This document shows, one piece after another, positions 39,158-50,344 of a stretch of DNA of 64,000 bases (positions are counted from its first letter, which is position 1; each line of letters starts with the position of its first letter). The notes under the pieces are model-generated. The model did not search any database and had not been told where the DNA came from. It saw only the letters and a list, made by a program, of their open reading frames with translations. The translations under genes were made by a program, and so were the position numbers. Source of the stretch: Pseudomonadota bacterium (GTDB lineage Bacteria > Pseudomonadota > Gammaproteobacteria > Steroidobacterales > Steroidobacteraceae); assembly GCA_037200975.1 (NCBI GenBank), contig JBBCGI010000001.1, forward strand, positions 3,493,716 through 3,557,715, written 5' to 3'.

Positions 39158-41344
39158 CTAGCGTTTCTTCTGCTTCGACACTTTGAGCAGGTGTTCCGCT
39201 TCGTAGTCCGCGAGCGGCACGTTCAAGCTCTTTTTCTGCGGCACGAGCATCGGCATCGACATCGTGTCGCTCTCGCCAATCCGCAGCAGCTTCGCCATCT
39301 CCGGTGCTTCGACCGGCCGCGCGATGTAGAAGCCCTGCGCCAGCGTGCAGCCATGCGTGGCGAGAAACTCCAGCTGCTCCTTCGTTTCGACGCCTTCGGC
39401 GACAATCTTGAGGCCTAACTGCCGGCCCATCGCGATGATGGCCGCGCAGATGGCCGCGTCGTTCGAGTCGCGGCCCAGGTCCGCCACGAACGAGCGGTCG
39501 ATCTTGAGCGCTTCGATCGGGAAGTGTTTCAGATAGGCGAGCGAAGAATAACCCGTGCCGAAATCGTCGATTGCGACGTGCACGCCAAGCTCTCGCACCG
39601 CACGCACGGCCAGCGCCGCGGCGGTCTCGTCCACCATCAACAGACTTTCGGTGATTTCGAGCTCGAGGCACGCGCCCGGCAGTCCCGCTTCATCCAGGTG
39701 CGCGAACACCCAGTCCGGGAATCCCGGCGCTTCGAACTGCGCGCCCGACACGTTCACGGCCACACGCAGATCGCGGCAACCGGCTTTCCACCATTCCGCG
39801 ATCTGTTTCAGCGCCTGGCGCATCACGAGATCCGACAGCGGAACGATCAGGCCCGATTCCTCTGCGATCGGAATGAATTCATCCGGCGGCACGATGCCGC
39901 GGGTCGGATGGCGCCAGCGCACCAGCGCTTCCACGCTCGCAATGCGTCCCGTCGCGACTTCGATCTGCGGTTGATAGACGAGGAACAGCTCGTTCGCCTC
40001 GAGCGCATGGCGCAGCTCCGTCTCGAGCTCCAGCCGCGCGACCGAGCGTGCGCGCATGTGTTCGCTGTAGATGACGCCGCGATTGCCACCCGAAGTCTTG
40101 GCTTCGTGCAGCGCGAGCCCGGCGGTACGCAGTAGTTCGTCCGCAAAGCTGCCGTGATCGGGGAAGATGGCGATGCCGATCGTGCACGTGACGAAGAAAT
40201 CGCGATGCCGGATCAGGAACGGCGATGCAAACGCCGCCGTGATGTTGGTAATGACGTTCTGCACGTCGGCATCGGACTGCAGGTGACGGATCGCCACCGC
40301 GAACTCGTCGCCCGCGAGACGCGCGAGCGGCATGGTCACCGCGCCATCCTGTTCTAGCTTGAGGAAGGTGCCGAGGCGCGAGGCGACGGCCTGCAACAAC
40401 GCGTCGCCGGCGCCGTGGCCGATGCTGTCATTGATGCGCTTGAACTGGTCGAGGTTCACCCGGACCACCGCGAAACGTTCGCCGGTCGTGGCAGCCTCGC
40501 GGCGCGCTTCTTCCAGCAGCTGCAGCAAGTACTGCCGATTGGGCAGCTGCGTGAGTGGATCGAAGAACGCCAGCTCGCGGATGCGATTGGCGGCGCGGTG
40601 ACGCTCGGTCACGTCGCGCAACACCAGCAGCAGGCGGCCGCGATCGTAGGGCACGATGCGGGTTTCGAAGCGCCGTTCGATGCCCTCGCGCAGGCACTCG
40701 AATTCGACCTCGGTGCGCTCGTTGCGCACGCGGCAATCGTCGAGCGCGTGGGCAATGGCGCGCGCCGCGTCGCCGGTCACGAGCTCCGTAACCTTCTGAT
40801 CGGCCCGCATGCCGCCGGCCAGGAAGGGATGGTTGTCGGTCGCGCCGAGCCGGTCGACGATACGTCCCTGGAGATCGACCACCAGCAGCAGGTCGGGCAG
40901 GGCATCCAGCATCGCGCGCTGCCGGCCTTCGCTCTCTTCGAGCTCCTGCACCAGGCGGCCGCCGCGCACCAGGTACTGCACCCGGTGGCCTAACAAGTTC
41001 CAGTTGATGGGCTTGGCGAGGAAGTCTGTCGCGCCCACATGATAAGCCTGGTTGATCGAGGCCACGTCGTCGCGGCCCGTGACCATCATGATGGGCAGGT
41101 GGGCGCCACCTTCGCGCGAGCGGATGGCCTTGCAGGCGTCGTAGCCGTTCATCGACGGCATTTCGACGTCCATGAGCACGGCGTTGCATTCGCCCGTTTC
41201 CACGGCGGCCACCGCCGCCATGCCGTCGGCCGCTTCCGAAACCACGAAGCCGCTGCGCTCGAGCGCGCGGCGCATCAACAGGCGCGAGCCCCCATCGTCG
41301 TCGACGATGAGGACGTGGATAGGTATGCCCCCCGTCGGCTGCAT
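39158..41344 (-). CDS. Response regulator with PAS, GGDEF and EAL domains
   Basis: 728 residues. REC domain 8-125 with phospho-acceptor D59 (LMDVEMPSMNG) and K111; a short coiled coil; a PAS-like domain about 140-250; GGDEF domain about 258-430 with signature AGDEF at 344-348; EAL domain about 440-690 with EAL at 472-474, NVSGAQF, ELEITESLLM, IDDFGTGYSSL and DRSFV. Metal- and base-contact residues of EAL look complete, so phosphodiesterase activity is likely; AGDEF may keep cyclase activity. Controls c-di-GMP in the cytoplasm. Starts 2 nt after the hybrid kinase, its probable phosphodonor. Confidence 0.93.
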   Translation of the reverse strand: MQPTGGIPIHVLIVDDDGGSRLLMRRALERSGFVVSEAADGMAAVAAVETGECNAVLMDVEMPSMNGYDACKAIRSREGGAHLPIMMVTGRDDVASINQAYHVGATDFLAKPINWNLLGHRVQYLVRGGRLVQELEESEGRQRAMLDALPDLLLVVDLQGRIVDRLGATDNHPFLAGGMRADQKVTELVTGDAARAIAHALDDCRVRNERTEVEFECLREGIERRFETRIVPYDRGRLLLVLRDVTERHRAANRIRELAFFDPLTQLPNRQYLLQLLEEARREAATTGERFAVVRVNLDQFKRINDSIGHGAGDALLQAVASRLGTFLKLEQDGAVTMPLARLAGDEFAVAIRHLQSDADVQNVITNITAAFASPFLIRHRDFFVTCTIGIAIFPDHGSFADELLRTAGLALHEAKTSGGNRGVIYSEHMRARSVARLELETELRHALEANELFLVYQPQIEVATGRIASVEALVRWRHPTRGIVPPDEFIPIAEESGLIVPLSDLVMRQALKQIAEWWKAGCRDLRVAVNVSGAQFEAPGFPDWVFAHLDEAGLPGACLELEITESLLMVDETAAALAVRAVRELGVHVAIDDFGTGYSSLAYLKHFPIEALKIDRSFVADLGRDSNDAAICAAIIAMGRQLGLKIVAEGVETKEQLEFLATHGCTLAQGFYIARPVEAPEMAKLLRIGESDTMSMPMLVPQKKSLNVPLADYEAEHLLKVSKQKKR

Positions 41345-41346
41345 GG

Positions 41347-44166
<2,820 letters not shown>

Positions 44167-44363
44167 TGACGGTACTAGTCCTGACGCCCGACCGAGAGCG
44201 TCCCAATGAGGCGTATCGGCTTGTTTGCGCTAACTCTTGATTGGCCTAAGGGGATTTGAGAGCTGGATCGCAACCCGCGAAATTGGGGATGACACCGATT
44301 GACAGGGAATATCGCAGCGCATTGGACACGCGCCTGCTAAGTGGTTGTTTTTGTGGGAATTGC
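44167..44363. other. Upstream region of the hybrid kinase operon
   Basis: About 200 nt of lower GC than its surroundings between the divergent kinase and tRNA genes. It must hold the minus-strand promoter of the kinase operon, but I cannot place its boxes with confidence. Confidence 0.35.
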
Positions 44364-44392
44364 TTGACAGCCGCAGGTGGCGCCGCGAGAAT
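44364..44392 (+). promoter_or_regulatory. Predicted stable-RNA promoter of tRNA-Met
   Basis: TTGACA (44364-44369), 17-nt spacer, GAGAAT (44387-44392). It is followed by the GC-rich stretch CGCGGCCCCC, which fits the discriminator of stringently controlled stable-RNA promoters. About 39 nt of leader precede the tRNA. Confidence 0.65.
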
Positions 44393-44438
44393 CGCGGCCC
44401 CCTCGATGAGGGGCCATTCTTTCTAAGATGGCCGGCGT

Positions 44439-44515
44439 GGAAAGGTAGCTCAGCCGGTTAGAGCACGGCACTCATAATGCCGGGGTCGAGGGTTCGATTC
44501 CCTCCCTTTCCACCA
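44439..44515 (+). tRNA. tRNA-Met, elongator type (anticodon CAT)
   Basis: Acceptor GGAAAGG (44439-44445) pairs with CCTTTCC (44505-44511); A discriminator, CCA encoded at 44513-44515. Anticodon loop CTCATAA gives CAT. The D-arm TAGCTCAG, GGTTAGAGCAC and the GGGGTC variable region follow elongator tRNA-Met of E. coli. A lysidine-modified tRNA-Ile2 also carries CAT, and is the alternative. The first base pair is G-C, so it is not the initiator. Confidence 0.93.
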
Positions 44516-44577
44516 ATCTTCAAGCGACGAAGTGCCCGCCACCCGGAGCGCCGATCCGGCTGTGGCATTCTGCTTCG

Positions 44578-46275
44578 ATGACTACGCTTCGAACCCGCCG
44601 ACGACGGTGGTGGCTCGGAGGAGCGATCGCCGCAGCGCTGGTCGCAAGCCTGGCCGTGGTGTTGCTGAAACCGATGCTCGAGCGCGCGATCGTTAAGCGG
44701 ATCGAGTCCGCAGCCGTGCGTCAGGGAATGATCGCCCGAATCGGTTCGGTGCGCGTCGGTCTGTGGCCGTTCGTGCGCCTTGCGGGCGTCGATCTCGATC
44801 TTGGCCACGGAGCGCGACTGCACGCCGACATGATCGCAGCCACGTATCCCGGCCGCGTGCGACTCGCGGTTCGCGCTGCCAATCTTTCGGGCCCGGCGGG
44901 CTTGACGGTGAGCTCGGCAGCCTCTGCCTGGTATATGGCGGGCATTCGCGGTGAGCATCTCCAACTCACGTTGATCGAGCCACAGGCCGGCCTTTCGATT
45001 CGTCAGCTGAAAGATTCGGAAGGCAGCGGGTGGAACGTCGAGGCTCGCGGGCTCGACATCGGCCATCTGTTCGACGTGCGGCGCGAAGGCTCGCCGTTCC
45101 TCGATGGTGGCATCGCGGACGGCCGGGTGAATCTTCGGACGAGCGCCGACGCGATTCGTTTCAATGTGGACATCGGCGCGCGCGGTGCGCGCTTCGGGGC
45201 GCTGGCGGACAACGACGGCGGCGATCCACCGCTCGGCGATGCGACGGACGTGACCCTGCGACTCGACGGCGTCTGGCAGCGTGCCGAGGGCGCGATCGAA
45301 ATCCCCGAGGTCCACGGGACATGGGCCGGTGCGGACCTGTCGGGGTCGATGACGTTGCGCGACGTGGATACCGATCCGAGTGTCGATCTCGTGCTCGGCG
45401 TGCGGCAGCTGGATTTCGGGCGACTGCTCGGCGCAGCCGGCCTGGCGGTGCCCGAAAGCTTAGGGTTAACGCCCGGCGGTAGCCGTGATCTTGGATCAGC
45501 CTCTATAGAAGTGGGTATACGCGGACGTTCGTCGGCGCCCGCCGATTTAGCAGTCCGCCAGAAGATCGACTTCAGCCCACCTGGCAAGATGCCACCGGCG
45601 ATCTCGCGATTGCGCCGCGACTTCGTCTTTGCCGCAGGCGATGGACCGGGCCCGCACCGCCCCATCGATGTCTCGGCCTCATCCCCGGACTTCATCGCCC
45701 TGCGCGACGTTCCGCCGCTGTTCGTGCGCACCCTGCTGATCTCCGAAGACGCGGGCTTCTACGGGCACAGCGGCATCGACCTTCGCGAACTACCCTCCGC
45801 GCTGCTCACGAACTGGTCTCGCGGGGGCGCGGCGCGCGGCGCGTCGACCATCACCCAGCAGTTGGCCAAGAACCTGTTCCTCTCGCGTGACAAGGAGGTC
45901 GGACGCAAGCTGCAGGAACTGGCGATTACGTTTCTGCTCGAGTCGGCGCTCGGTAAGGATCGTATTCTCGAAATTTACCTGAACATCATCGAGTGGGGAC
46001 CGGACCTGCGTGGCCTGCGGCCCGCGGCCCGCCACTATTTCGATTGCGAACCCCAGGCGCTGACGCCGGCCCAGATGGCCTTCCTGGTCGCGATCATCCC
46101 AGGGCCGATCAAATACCAGCGGTCGTTTGCGCGTGGCACGCCCGGTCCTGGTCTGCGTTTGTTGATCGACAACCTGCTGGCGAAGTTGCGGTCGGTGCAG
46201 GCGATCAGCGAGGAGGAATACAGGCAAGCGCTCAGCGAACCCATCGTCGTTGCCGGCGCGAGACAGCCCGGCTGA
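44578..46275 (+). CDS. AsmA-like domain - GT51 transglycosylase fusion
   Basis: 565 residues. A basic N-terminus and one transmembrane helix (about 12-30) lead to an AsmA/DUF3971-like beta region (about 35-330; IARIGSVRVGLWPFVRLAGV, then repeated beta-strand segments such as GIADGRVNLRTSADAIRFNV and ADLSGSMTLRDVDTD). The C-terminal 200 residues are GT51: LLISEDAGFYGHSGID with catalytic E390, GASTITQQLAKNLFLSRDKE, RILEIYLNIIEWGPDL, TPAQMAFLVAIIPGP. There is no transpeptidase domain. It should polymerise lipid II; the periplasmic AsmA-like part could bind lipid or guide the enzyme. The architecture differs from MtgA and class A PBPs. It lies alone after tRNA-Met. Confidence 0.85.
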   Translation: MTTLRTRRRRWWLGGAIAAALVASLAVVLLKPMLERAIVKRIESAAVRQGMIARIGSVRVGLWPFVRLAGVDLDLGHGARLHADMIAATYPGRVRLAVRAANLSGPAGLTVSSAASAWYMAGIRGEHLQLTLIEPQAGLSIRQLKDSEGSGWNVEARGLDIGHLFDVRREGSPFLDGGIADGRVNLRTSADAIRFNVDIGARGARFGALADNDGGDPPLGDATDVTLRLDGVWQRAEGAIEIPEVHGTWAGADLSGSMTLRDVDTDPSVDLVLGVRQLDFGRLLGAAGLAVPESLGLTPGGSRDLGSASIEVGIRGRSSAPADLAVRQKIDFSPPGKMPPAISRLRRDFVFAAGDGPGPHRPIDVSASSPDFIALRDVPPLFVRTLLISEDAGFYGHSGIDLRELPSALLTNWSRGGAARGASTITQQLAKNLFLSRDKEVGRKLQELAITFLLESALGKDRILEIYLNIIEWGPDLRGLRPAARHYFDCEPQALTPAQMAFLVAIIPGPIKYQRSFARGTPGPGLRLLIDNLLAKLRSVQAISEEEYRQALSEPIVVAGARQPG

Positions 46276-46775
46276 TTCGGACGGGGCGGGTCAGGCCCGG
46301 GAAAAAAACACCTTAGCGGCGAAGGGGCCGGCAGCGCACTCGTGGCCAACAGAATCCGTGCGCGAATCACTATAGTCAGCGCCAGCCATGCGCTGTTCAT
46401 TACGCAGCCGAAAACCATCGCTGATGTGATCGAAGAAGCCGCCCGCAACAGTGCGCTGTCAGGCAAGTCGCGCTAGTCCCGCGGCTGGCATCCCGACAAT
46501 AGTTAGGGAGAACTATGTGCCTGCATTGCTCAATCGGCTCGACGAAGGGCGAGTCACGAACCAAAGACGGGCTCGAATACACCTCGGCGTGAACTGCCTT
46601 ACCGGATAGCGTGGGGGCGCTTCCGCTCCAGACCGCGCGGGTCTACCACGTCACGCTGTCGGCACAGAAGTTGTTCGAGGCGAATGCGCCCGAGCAACTC
46701 GACGCCTACTACACGTTGCATCGATTCCCCAAGAACTGAGTGCGCCGATCCGTTGGCGCACCAGACAGCCGTGCG
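46276..46775. other. Degenerate 500-nt region with gene remnants
   Basis: No intact gene. Short plus-strand open stretches look like decayed coding sequence, for example an unstarted stretch ending ADVIEEAARNSALSGKSR before a TAG near 46474, and a separate remnant at 46606-46740. It separates the core backbone from the accessory minus-strand genes and probably marks an insertion or deletion junction. Confidence 0.45.
46606..46740 (+). pseudogene. C-terminal gene remnant, family unknown
   Basis: The plus-strand frame reads into QTARVYHVTLSAQKLFEA and then NAPEQLDAYYTLHRFPKN before TGA at 46738, protein-like and without a start codon or ribosome site. It looks like the last 40 or so residues of a lost gene. 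I do not recognise the family. Confidence 0.35.
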
Positions 46776-48521
46776 CTAATAACGCCAGGAGGTGAGATCC
46801 GCGCCGCGCGGCGCCGTCTTTTCGATACGGTCGAGAATCTTCGGCAGGTACTGCACGTTGTAATGGAGGCGCGACAGATGGTTGGGCAGGTTCGGGTCGC
46901 CGTTCCAGCAATGCTCGGCGCGGTCGCCGTACTTCACTTCGCCCTCGTAGGGTGGATTCGTCGTTGATATGAGAAAATCCTCGATGAGATACACGGCGTC
47001 GTTCAGGAAGTAGTTGTCGGCGCTGCCGACATAAATGTGCAGCTTGCCCCGCAACCGAGGGCCCAGGGTTTTCCAGTCCCGCTGCAGGATGGCGCTCAGG
47101 TCGTAGTGCTCCTTCCAGTAAGCGGCGGTCGTGCGATCGATCTCGCCGGTTTCCTTGTCGAGGATGGGTGCGGGGTAACCATCAGGGCCGACCGGGGAAA
47201 AGACGGCTTGCCATATATCGAACTGGCCACCTGAGCGCCCGCGTGAGCCGAGAGCGAGCTCATATTGATTGATCGCCTCGGCGCTGACGAGAGTGCGGCC
47301 GAGGTAGTCACGCAGGCCCGGTTGAGCGATTCGAGTGTGCGGACCTTCCTTGTAGAAGGCATTCCTGTCTTCGTAGATGTTGATGTGCGTGTAGGCGCGG
47401 AAGTCCACTGGATCGGGGCAGGCGATGAAGGCGCCGTTGTAGTGGTCGGGATAGAAGACTTGCGCGGCGAATGCGGCCCAACCGCCCGTGGAACCGCCAT
47501 ACGTGAAGCGAGCCCATCCTTGGCCGATGCCACGAAAGTGTTTTTCAATCGCCGGTATGAGCTCGGTTTCGAGCGCATCGCCATAGGGCCCGAGATTCGC
47601 GGAGTTTACGGAGTACGAATCATCGTAGTAGGGATTCGCGTGTTTCAGCTTGACGATGAGATAGCGCGGGAAGCTCGGCGAAATCCACTGGCGGTAAAAC
47701 TTGTAGGCCTCCTCCTGCTGGATGCGGTTGTATCCGGATATGCGGAATCGCTCGCTGTAGTCCGGCTTGAGATCCGGATCGGGCGGCTCCGTGCGGAAGC
47801 CGTCGAAGGTGTCGACGAAATGGTCTTGGAAAATCATCACGGGATAGCGGGACCGCGGATGGTCGTCAAAGCCCTCCGGCACGAGTACGGTCGCGCCAAG
47901 AGTGACGGGGCGGCCCCAGAATTGAGTAAGGAGCTTCGACTGGATCTGGATATGGCGGATGTAGCGGGTGTCCTTCGGGGGCTCGATCGCGGGTATTTGC
48001 TGATCGAGGACGACGGAGATGTTTTGCGGTGCGGTGCCGACGGTGATCTTTGCCGGCTTGCTGTAGAGATTGCCGGGAGCGAGGTTCCACTGCTGTCCTT
48101 CGCCGCGGTCCATCGGCAGCTTGACCGTGTGGCCATCGGAACGGCGGAACGTCTCGTAGCGATGCAGCAGAATCTGAACGAAGTATTCACCGGGCTTCAG
48201 GTCGTGCAGATGGCGGATCGGGTAGCCGAAGGCGGAGTCGTCAATCGTGATGGACTGGCCGGGCCGCATTCCCTCCACGTCCATGCCGAAGGCGATCTGC
48301 GTTTTCTCCGACAGGGCGATCTGCATTCGAGGCTCGGCCGCGGGGTCGGTCGAGAGCAGCAGGAACAACCGGCCGTCGAGTGACTCTGCGCTGCGGTCCT
48401 TGGGGAAGGAAGCCGAAACTGAAAGGCTCGAAGCGTTAGTCGCGGGCAGGGTCGGCGAACTGCTGATCGCAAAGAGCAGACCGGCGGCGGCGAACGACGG
48501 GTGACGAGCGGATGGCGACAT
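46776..48521 (-). CDS. Secreted esterase-like alpha/beta hydrolase
   Basis: 581 residues from ATG at 48521, preceded by GAGGAG at ideal spacing; the frame is open further upstream. Signal peptide (RHPSFAAAGLLFAISSSPTL). An N-terminal beta domain (about 25-190) is followed by an alpha/beta hydrolase: VTLGATVLVPEGFDDHPRSR, YPVMIFQDHF, and nucleophile elbow YGGSTGGWAAF with GGSTGG. This layout fits the esterase-D/feruloyl esterase-like group, which often deacylates plant polysaccharides. The catalytic Ser is clear; Asp and His partners were not fixed by eye. Last gene of a minus-strand run after the cytochrome/DUF1501/DUF1553 genes, with a 137-nt gap that could hold its own promoter. Confidence 0.7.
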   Translation of the reverse strand: MSPSARHPSFAAAGLLFAISSSPTLPATNASSLSVSASFPKDRSAESLDGRLFLLLSTDPAAEPRMQIALSEKTQIAFGMDVEGMRPGQSITIDDSAFGYPIRHLHDLKPGEYFVQILLHRYETFRRSDGHTVKLPMDRGEGQQWNLAPGNLYSKPAKITVGTAPQNISVVLDQQIPAIEPPKDTRYIRHIQIQSKLLTQFWGRPVTLGATVLVPEGFDDHPRSRYPVMIFQDHFVDTFDGFRTEPPDPDLKPDYSERFRISGYNRIQQEEAYKFYRQWISPSFPRYLIVKLKHANPYYDDSYSVNSANLGPYGDALETELIPAIEKHFRGIGQGWARFTYGGSTGGWAAFAAQVFYPDHYNGAFIACPDPVDFRAYTHINIYEDRNAFYKEGPHTRIAQPGLRDYLGRTLVSAEAINQYELALGSRGRSGGQFDIWQAVFSPVGPDGYPAPILDKETGEIDRTTAAYWKEHYDLSAILQRDWKTLGPRLRGKLHIYVGSADNYFLNDAVYLIEDFLISTTNPPYEGEVKYGDRAEHCWNGDPNLPNHLSRLHYNVQYLPKILDRIEKTAPRGADLTSWRY

Positions 48522-48658
48522 GGTGACTCCTCGAAGTTGACTGGCGATCGTCGGCGGCACGGACGGCACCGGCAAGACGCATCCTTTCCGCTCTTCTCAC
48601 GACAGCTCAGGCTGTCCCGGAAATCGGATTTTCGCTTGAATCTCCGCATGTTCCGACA

Positions 48659-50344
48659 TCATGGCGCCTCATGCCGTTTCGCTTGGTCGCGCCGTTGTGA
48701 TTGTACTTTTGGGTCCTGGCGCTTCAGCAGATTGACCGCAGAAGCCGCTCCTTCTTGCTCGTCTGGTATCGCCCAGACCACGCTGATGCCCGGCTGGGAC
48801 TGGCGAAATTTTTCCACCCCCGCCGCCGTCACCTGCGTGTGAGCGAGATAGACCGTCGCCAACGACGGCAAGCGCGCGATCGTGGCGAACGACGCATCCG
48901 TCACTTTCGTCTCGTAGAGGTTCAACACCTCGAGATGAGGCAGATCTCCAAGCGCCTTCAGGCTGACGTCGTCGGTCAGCGTCTTGGCCAGATTGAGCCG
49001 CTGCAGATTGCGCAGCTTCGAGAGGTCGCCAATCTGCCGTACGGAAATCCGCGCTCCCGAGAGGTCGAGCCGCACGAGTTGTTCCGCGATGGCCGCCAAC
49101 GGTTCGAGCGATAGTGGCTGCAATCCTTTCTGGTCGAACCGTGCTTCCGCCTGCACCAGCCCGTTGCCCGAATACAAGAACTGAACGCGGAAGGTGTCGC
49201 GCAGGGCGTCGAGTACGTGCGGGTCCGGGCGAGCCACTTTTTTTGCCAGCGCCGGCGATTCGGAACTGACGCCGAGTTCCGTGAGGATCGACTGGATGAG
49301 CGAAGGTGGATTGGCCGCCAGGATCGTGGTGGAGTCGTCGGCACCGCTCCCGACCCACCACAACAACAACTGGCCTTCGGCCGGCGTCAGCGGCAGCTTG
49401 CCAGCGGGCGGCATGGCATCCTTGTGAGACGGAGACAGCATGATGCGGCGAATGAGTTCGCTCTCGTCCGCCTTGCCCGGGACTATGACCTTGCCGCCTT
49501 CGCCGCCCTGCATCAGCGCCGCAAATGTATCCAGGCGCAGGCCGCCTTTACTCGAGCGCGAGCCATGGCAGTTGCTGCATTTGTCCATGAAGATCGGTTG
49601 GACGGTGGCAAACACGTGCGCCCTGCGCGGATCGATGCCGGCGTTGCGCGACGCCTCGGGCGCGTGCGCGAGGCGCAGCGAATCCGGCAACCATGCATCG
49701 GCAATTCCACTGGCGAACGTGAACGTCAGCGTCAGGACCGCCGCCAGACTGACCATGCGCCATCCCCACAGGCGCCGTGCGCCGGGCAGGATGCGCATCA
49801 GACCCGACGAAGGATTCGCGAGGTGATGTTTTACCGCAGCCGCGGTGTGCAGCACGACGACGACGCACAGGCCATATGCCAACAGGCGATGCGTGTTCTC
49901 TACAAACGCGCCGAAGGTGCTGCGGCCCGCGACGCCGGGCAGCGCGGGCAGTGGCAGGAACCCGAACACCTGGTTCGACGTACCCGGCGAGGTGCTGACG
50001 ATCAACCACCCCAGCAGGGGAATGACGATCAGGGCGAAGTAGAACGCCCTATGCGTAACCGACGCCGCATATTGCTCCCAGCGCGCTCCGGTAGGTAGCG
50101 GTCGCAGGCTCCGCGCACGCGTGGCGATGCGCGCGATCGTGAGCAGCAAGATGCCGATCCCCGCCGACATATGCCACGCCAAGAGACTCGCGCGTTCAGA
50201 GCCGCCCGCTTCCGACATTCGCCATCCCAGCGCGACGGCCAGCGTCAGGCCAGCCGCCGTCAACCAGTGGATGGCGATCGTCGAGCGTGAGTAGCGTGAG
50301 ACAGCTTCAGACAAGGACGGGCTTGATGATCTTGCCAGCGACAT
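48659..50344 (-). CDS. Cytochrome b561 - cytochrome c (PSCyt1) - LRR protein
   Basis: 561 residues. A cytochrome b561-type domain with four transmembrane helices (about 20-185; AIHWLTAAG, LAWHMSAGIG, THRAFYFALIV, VVLHTAAAVKHH supply histidines) and a further helix near 200-220. Then a periplasmic cytochrome c module with CSNCH and SSKGGLRLDT, the form called PSCyt1 in Planctomycetes, followed by leucine-rich repeats (LVRLDLSGARIS, LRNLQRLNLAKTLTDDVS, LEVLNLYETKVTD). It could pass electrons between quinol and a periplasmic partner. Start ATG at 50344 overlaps the end of the DUF1501 gene by 38 nt. This architecture is rare in gammaproteobacteria. Confidence 0.85.
   Translation of the reverse strand: MSLARSSSPSLSEAVSRYSRSTIAIHWLTAAGLTLAVALGWRMSEAGGSERASLLAWHMSAGIGILLLTIARIATRARSLRPLPTGARWEQYAASVTHRAFYFALIVIPLLGWLIVSTSPGTSNQVFGFLPLPALPGVAGRSTFGAFVENTHRLLAYGLCVVVVLHTAAAVKHHLANPSSGLMRILPGARRLWGWRMVSLAAVLTLTFTFASGIADAWLPDSLRLAHAPEASRNAGIDPRRAHVFATVQPIFMDKCSNCHGSRSSKGGLRLDTFAALMQGGEGGKVIVPGKADESELIRRIMLSPSHKDAMPPAGKLPLTPAEGQLLLWWVGSGADDSTTILAANPPSLIQSILTELGVSSESPALAKKVARPDPHVLDALRDTFRVQFLYSGNGLVQAEARFDQKGLQPLSLEPLAAIAEQLVRLDLSGARISVRQIGDLSKLRNLQRLNLAKTLTDDVSLKALGDLPHLEVLNLYETKVTDASFATIARLPSLATVYLAHTQVTAAGVEKFRQSQPGISVVWAIPDEQEGAASAVNLLKRQDPKVQSQRRDQAKRHEAP

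Noticed and set aside
37399-39186. 595-codon plus-strand frame
   Set aside because: Antisense to the beta-propeller gene. Its internal repeats mirror the propeller repeats, and its composition is typical of a shadow.
44439-44515. tRNA-Ile2 (lysidine) instead of tRNA-Met
   Set aside because: The D-arm and variable-region sequence follow elongator tRNA-Met more closely. It is kept as the alternative in the feature.
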